Shown here piece by piece: positions 7,031-10,084 of a stretch of DNA of 10,084 bases. Numbering within the stretch: the first letter of the stretch is position 1; every line of letters starts with the position of its first letter. The stretch is from an uncultured Methanobrevibacter sp. (GTDB lineage Archaea > Methanobacteriota > Methanobacteria > Methanobacteriales > Methanobacteriaceae). The stretch spans positions 1-10,084 of the forward strand of contig ONIK01000060.1 of the NCBI GenBank assembly GCA_900317865.1, in the 5' to 3' direction. Both the position numbers and the translations under genes were made by a program. Below the pieces are notes generated by a model. That model ran no database searches. It was given only the letters and a program-made list of their open reading frames with translations, and was not told the DNA's origin.

Positions 7031-7789
7031 ATGACATTTGAAATAGAAAATGTATCAAAAACTTTTGTATCAAACGATGATGGAGAAGAAGTACACGCAT
7101 TAAAGGATATAAACCTTACTATTGAAACGGGAAAATTTGTATCCCTTGTAGGTCCATCCGGTTGTGGAAAAACAACTTTGTTGCGTATAATAGAAGGGTT
7201 TGAAAATCCTACAGAGGGTACTGTTAAAGATAATGGAGAAATAGTAACAGAACCTTCCAACGAAAGAGGTTTTATATTCCAGAACTATTCTCTCTATCCT
7301 TGGTTAAATGTCATTGATAATGTAATTTTTGGATTAGATATCAATGGAAAACCTGAGAAAGAAAGTAAGAAACGTGCAATGGAATATCTTAAGACTGTTG
7401 GACTAGAAGATTTTGCAAAAAGATATCCTCATGAATTATCTGGAGGTATGAAACAAAGAGTTGCAATAATTAGGTCATTAATTAATGATTCTAAAAGTTT
7501 ATTGATGGATGAATCATTTAGTGCATTGGATGTTCAGTCAAGACACAAACTACAAAAACTAGTTCATAAAATTTGTAAAGAACAAAATAAGACAATTATT
7601 TTCGTTACACATGATATTGATGAAGCAGTATTTTTATCAGATGAAATTATTCTCCTTTCCAGAAGACCCGGAAGAATCAAGGAAATTTTTGAAGTTAAAA
7701 TGGAGCATCCGAGAAATAGAGAGGATAAAAAATTTGAAGAGTTAGTATCTGAAATTATTCAAGCAATTGATGAATTAGAAGACAATTGA
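7031..7789 (+). CDS. ABC transporter ATP-binding protein, SsuB/TauB type
   Basis: A 252-residue nucleotide-binding subunit that powers the importer from the cytoplasmic side. Walker A is GPSGCGKTT (41-49), the Q-loop FIFQNYSLYPW has Q84, the signature is LSGGMKQR (136-143), Walker B ends in LLMDE (157-161), the D-loop is SALD (164-167) and the switch histidine is H194 in FVTHDIDEA. LSRRPGRI (209-216) is typical of the nitrate/sulfonate/taurine branch. All catalytic residues are present, so it should be active. One deviation is DES-FSALD where this family normally has DEP-FGALD. GGTGATAAT between the permease stop and the ATG is a strong ribosome binding site. This is the last gene of the operon, followed by a hairpin at 7815-7844. 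Confidence 0.95.
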   Translation: MTFEIENVSKTFVSNDDGEEVHALKDINLTIETGKFVSLVGPSGCGKTTLLRIIEGFENPTEGTVKDNGEIVTEPSNERGFIFQNYSLYPWLNVIDNVIFGLDINGKPEKESKKRAMEYLKTVGLEDFAKRYPHELSGGMKQRVAIIRSLINDSKSLLMDESFSALDVQSRHKLQKLVHKICKEQNKTIIFVTHDIDEAVFLSDEIILLSRRPGRIKEIFEVKMEHPRNREDKKFEELVSEIIQAIDELEDN

Positions 7790-7814
7790 ATTCATCTTTT
7801 AGTCTGTCCATTGA

Positions 7815-7844
7815 AATACCACGGCTTAAAAAAGTCGTGGTATT
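7815..7844 (+). terminator. 13-bp hairpin after the ABC importer operon
   Basis: AATACCACGGCTT (7815-7827) pairs with AAGTCGTGGTATT (7832-7844) across an AAAA loop. All 13 positions pair in plus-strand RNA, using one G-U pair (7824-7835); in minus-strand RNA that position would be a C-A mismatch. The stem therefore suits the importer transcript, 25 bp after its stop codon. No long U-run follows (ATTATTGC), so it may be an mRNA 3'-end stabiliser and not a classical terminator. The sequence also resembles subterminal palindromes of IS200/IS605 elements. Confidence 0.5.
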
Positions 7845-7862
7845 ATTGCACATATAATAATT

Positions 7863-7874
7863 TAAAAAGGAAAA
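7863..7874 (-). terminator. U-rich tract after moaC
   Basis: Immediately after the moaC stop the minus strand reads TTTTCCTTTTTA, which would give a U-rich RNA end of the archaeal kind. It sits in the 85-bp convergent gap with the ABC operon. Weak on sequence alone. Confidence 0.3.
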
Positions 7875-8342
7875 TTAAATTTTTTCTTTTTTAAGAACTT
7901 TAATTTCACTTATTCTTGTATCCGGATATTGACCATCTTCATCTTTTTCAACAGCCTTTACCATATCCCATATTGTTAAAAGGCCAACACTAACGCCAGT
8001 AATAGCTTCCATTTCAACACCAGTTTTACCTAATGTATTAACTGCACAGGTACATGTAATATAAGTAGGATTAACATCAAAATCTATTTCAATACCAGTT
8101 AAACTTAATGGATGGCATAATGGAATAATTGATGATGTGTTTTTAACAGCCTGAATTCCTGCAATTTGAGCAGTTGTTAAAACATTACCTTTTTTGATTT
8201 CTTCACCCTGAATCATTTTAATTGTTTTTTCATCAAGAAATATTTTTCCTGAAGCAATTGCTCTTCTCTTTTGGTCAGGTTTTGCACCAACCTCAACCAT
8301 ATGTACTCCACTGTCTGTTAAATGTGTAAACTCTTCACCCAT
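7875..8342 (-). CDS. moaC: cyclic pyranopterin monophosphate synthase MoaC
   Basis: Converts the MoaA product 3',8-cyclo-7,8-dihydro-GTP to cyclic pyranopterin monophosphate, the second step of molybdopterin synthesis; methanogens need this cofactor with Mo or W in formylmethanofuran dehydrogenase. From ATG 8342 the protein is 155 residues and starts MGEEFTHL. Catalytic marks are K51, PLCHP with C76-H77, GVEMEAITG with E110 and E112, and WDMVK with D126 and K129, matching E. coli K51, H77, E112, E114, D128 and K131. An upstream in-frame ATG at 8378 would add 12 residues (MLLKLVINKGDN) but would overlap pus10 by 26 bp and lacks homology to MoaC starts; GGCGATAAT just before ATG 8342 supports the shorter form. 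It lies 10 bp downstream of the pus10 stop. Very sure. Confidence 0.95.
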   Translation of the reverse strand: MGEEFTHLTDSGVHMVEVGAKPDQKRRAIASGKIFLDEKTIKMIQGEEIKKGNVLTTAQIAGIQAVKNTSSIIPLCHPLSLTGIEIDFDVNPTYITCTCAVNTLGKTGVEMEAITGVSVGLLTIWDMVKAVEKDEDGQYPDTRISEIKVLKKEKI

Positions 8343-8352
8343 ATTATCGCCT

Positions 8353-9543
8353 TTATTTATCACTAACTTCAATAACATCTAATTGTTTGCAAAATGCTTT
8401 AACACCTAATTTATCTGCTACATTAGGCTGTGATCTTCCTTCATCACCGGAAATTAATTCCTTAATATACAATCCACCTTCAGTTTTTATAGTCATTTCA
8501 AAATGAGTATCATCTATTGCCTCGCAGGACAAATTCAAAACATGTTTTATACGGACTTTATCCGCACGTCTGTGGGAAACTCTGATTGGAGTTTGCTGAT
8601 GAATTTCATGTAAATCAGATAAAATAGCTAATTTATCTTTATCATAAGGCTCTTCACACTCAACCAATGCTTTATAAACTTTATATGCATCAGGAGATGA
8701 TACCTTTATTTCAGCTTTTCTATTTCGATATGTGAATTTTAAATCATGATATTGAGTCTTTCCCTTATTGATTTCATTGATTTCTTTTTCTAATTTATCT
8801 AAATCGATTTTTCTGATTTTAGGTTCTTTTATTTCAAGCACGAATGGCCTGCCTGAACCCAACATCAATACATCGATGTCTTCTCTTCCCGCACCATGGA
8901 ATTTAGCTTCATATCCATTTGTAGCCTTTAATATATGCTCGGAAATTAACTCTTCTACTGAACATGGATACTGTTTTCCTGTAAAATTACAATCCTCACA
9001 TCCTCTACCCTTACATTTTCTGCAAGGCCATTTTGTTTGAGGAATTCCACGGATAAACTTATTGTATTTGCCTTCAATGAAAATTGGATTGATTTGAACA
9101 CGAACTTTTGGATTTTTTATTAAATTAACATTGACAATGATATCCTGCTTTTCAAAATTAACTTCTTTGGATAATTCTTGCTCCAATCTTTTTCCAATAA
9201 TCCTATTAATTTCTTTTTTAATAGGTTCAACATCGAGATTTAATTCTTTTATAAATACATCATCCCGTTGTTTGATTTCCTTATCAATACGAGACCCTAC
9301 AATAAATGAATCAAATTCAACTTTAAGAAAATCCAATTTATTATGGATTTTATCGAAAAGCTCATCGTCGATTTTATCAAAAATATTTCCACAGATGACA
9401 CACTCGTCTTTTAAATCCAAATTTAAAGATTCGGCTCTTGAAACATTATCTTCACCGTCAATCGTTTTTGACAGCATTCTTCCAAGACAATGCTTGCATA
9501 TTTTGCCATCGGTTTTTTCCAGTATTTCTTCTAATAATTGCAT
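8353..9543 (-). CDS. pus10: tRNA pseudouridine synthase Pus10
   Basis: Archaeal Pus10 makes pseudouridine at positions 54 and 55 of the tRNA T-arm, replacing bacterial TruB/TrmA chemistry there. The 396-residue protein has an N-terminal accessory region with zinc-type cysteines C16-x2-C19 and C48-x2-C51, a THUMP-like section, a second cysteine set WPCRKCKGRGCEDC (C174, C177, C182, C185), and the catalytic domain beginning near 195. GREDIDVLMLGSGRPF (219-234) contains the conserved catalytic aspartate (D222 or D224; I take D222 by comparison with the family GRED motif). GGLYIKELISGDEGRSQP (366-383) is the C-terminal uridine-binding motif. Start ATG 9543 is seven bases after the srp54 stop, with AAGATTAAT as a weak ribosome binding site. 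Identification is firm. Confidence 0.95.
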   Translation of the reverse strand: MQLLEEILEKTDGKICKHCLGRMLSKTIDGEDNVSRAESLNLDLKDECVICGNIFDKIDDELFDKIHNKLDFLKVEFDSFIVGSRIDKEIKQRDDVFIKELNLDVEPIKKEINRIIGKRLEQELSKEVNFEKQDIIVNVNLIKNPKVRVQINPIFIEGKYNKFIRGIPQTKWPCRKCKGRGCEDCNFTGKQYPCSVEELISEHILKATNGYEAKFHGAGREDIDVLMLGSGRPFVLEIKEPKIRKIDLDKLEKEINEINKGKTQYHDLKFTYRNRKAEIKVSSPDAYKVYKALVECEEPYDKDKLAILSDLHEIHQQTPIRVSHRRADKVRIKHVLNLSCEAIDDTHFEMTIKTEGGLYIKELISGDEGRSQPNVADKLGVKAFCKQLDVIEVSDK

Positions 9544-9550
9544 ATTAATC

Positions 9551-10084
9551 TTATTTCATGAATTGACCCATCATACGGTTCATTGCACCGCCACCTAAAC
9601 GACCACCACGTTTTCCTATTCCTTTCATGGTCTTTTTAGTGTTATTGTAATATTTCAATAGGTCTTTAACTTCAGATTCTTCAACACCTGCTCCACGAGC
9701 AATTCTTTGAACTCTGGACTGTTTGATGATTTTAGGATTTTCCATTTCTTCCTGAGTCATTGATGACATCATGATTTTATAGGATTCTATTTTATCTTCA
9801 GTCATCTTTGATGCTTCCTTAGAAATCTTATTTCCCATACCAGGAATCATATTCAATACCTGTTGCATAGGACCCATCTTATTCATCATTTCGAACTGAT
9901 TTTTCATATCAACGAGAGTGAATTTACCTTTAAGCATATTGTTCATGGTTTTTTCTGCAATGTCCTCATCAATATTTTCTTCAGCCTTTTCTATTAAACT
10001 TTTAATATCTCCCATTCCAAGCAGTCTGGAGATAAACCTTTCAGGGTCAAAGAGTTCAAAGTCATCTATTCTCTCACCAGTACC
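9551..10084 (-). CDS. srp54: signal recognition particle protein SRP54, C-terminal part (5' end outside window)
   Basis: The open frame runs to the right window edge and gives the last 177 residues. The first residues, GTGERIDDFELFDPERF, followed by SRLLGMGDIKSL, mark the end of the GTPase (NG) domain and the linker; the rest is the methionine-rich M domain that binds signal peptides and 7S RNA. MLKGKFTLVDMKNQ, GPMQQVLNMIPGM and the RNA-binding SRVQRIARGAG are all recognisable, as is the basic, Gly-Met-rich tail GGRLGGGAMNRMMGQFMK. An ATG at 10015 (MGDIKS) is internal and not the gene start. It binds emerging signal peptides at the ribosome and delivers them to the Sec channel, of which Sec61-beta is encoded at 4896-5057. 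It is followed after 7 bp by pus10, suggesting one transcript srp54-pus10-moaC. Confidence 0.97.
   Translation of the reverse strand, partial: GTGERIDDFELFDPERFISRLLGMGDIKSLIEKAEENIDEDIAEKTMNNMLKGKFTLVDMKNQFEMMNKMGPMQQVLNMIPGMGNKISKEASKMTEDKIESYKIMMSSMTQEEMENPKIIKQSRVQRIARGAGVEESEVKDLLKYYNNTKKTMKGIGKRGGRLGGGAMNRMMGQFMK

Noticed and set aside
8343..8378. Longer moaC start at ATG 8378
   Set aside because: The added 12 residues do not resemble MoaC N-termini and overlap pus10, while ATG 8342 has GGCGATAAT directly upstream.
9131..9598. 155-codon open frame on the plus strand
   Set aside because: Antisense to pus10 and the end of srp54, both clearly real; its Ser/Leu-rich product has no recognisable domain.
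1..10084. Genomic island, defence system or mobile element
   Set aside because: No integrase, transposase, tRNA, toxin-antitoxin pair or nuclease/helicase defence gene is present; most genes are core archaeal functions with uniform AT-rich codon use.

Overview
The window looks like a chromosomal segment of a methanogenic archaeon of the Methanobacteriales, most likely Methanobrevibacter or a close relative such as Methanosphaera. The reasons are archaeal versions of core genes (Sec61-beta, SRP54, Pus10, an archaeal-type HisF with its central insertion), very AT-rich DNA, TATA-box promoters with GGAG or GGTGAT ribosome binding sites, and a large secreted beta-helix 'adhesin-like' protein of the kind abundant in gut methanogens. 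Genus assignment is inference.

Left part, minus strand (1-5057). From right to left: Sec61-beta (secG, 53 aa), hisF, an OGG1-type 8-oxoguanine DNA glycosylase (stop/start overlap with hisF), a 14-TM DHA2-type MFS exporter, then a separately promoted adhesin-like gene whose 3' end leaves the window. The adhesin has a signal peptide, about 13 beta-helix coils with a strict 25-residue tryptophan ladder in the first five, and the start of an Ig-like domain.

Middle, plus strand (5058-7870). A 230-bp divergent promoter region separates secG from a three-gene ABC importer: membrane-anchored NMT1/SsuA-like binding protein, SsuC/TauC-type permease, and SsuB/TauB-type ATPase. Between its TATA box and ribosome binding site is a perfect 10-bp inverted repeat (two helical turns apart) that looks like an operator. 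A 13-bp hairpin follows the operon in the convergent gap.

Right part, minus strand (7875-10084). From right to left: the C-terminal part of SRP54 (5' end outside the window), Pus10 and moaC, tightly packed (7- and 10-bp gaps). moaC serves the molybdopterin/tungstopterin cofactor pathway, pus10 serves tRNA pseudouridylation, and srp54 serves protein targeting. SRP54 and Sec61-beta act at successive steps of membrane targeting and insertion.

I see no CRISPR array, tRNA, rRNA, transposase or prophage gene. No clearly new multi-gene system is evident. The best leads are the operator and unusual His/Cys residues of the ABC importer, the regular Trp ladder of the adhesin, and the near-complete match of the archaeal glycosylase to the human OGG1 active site.
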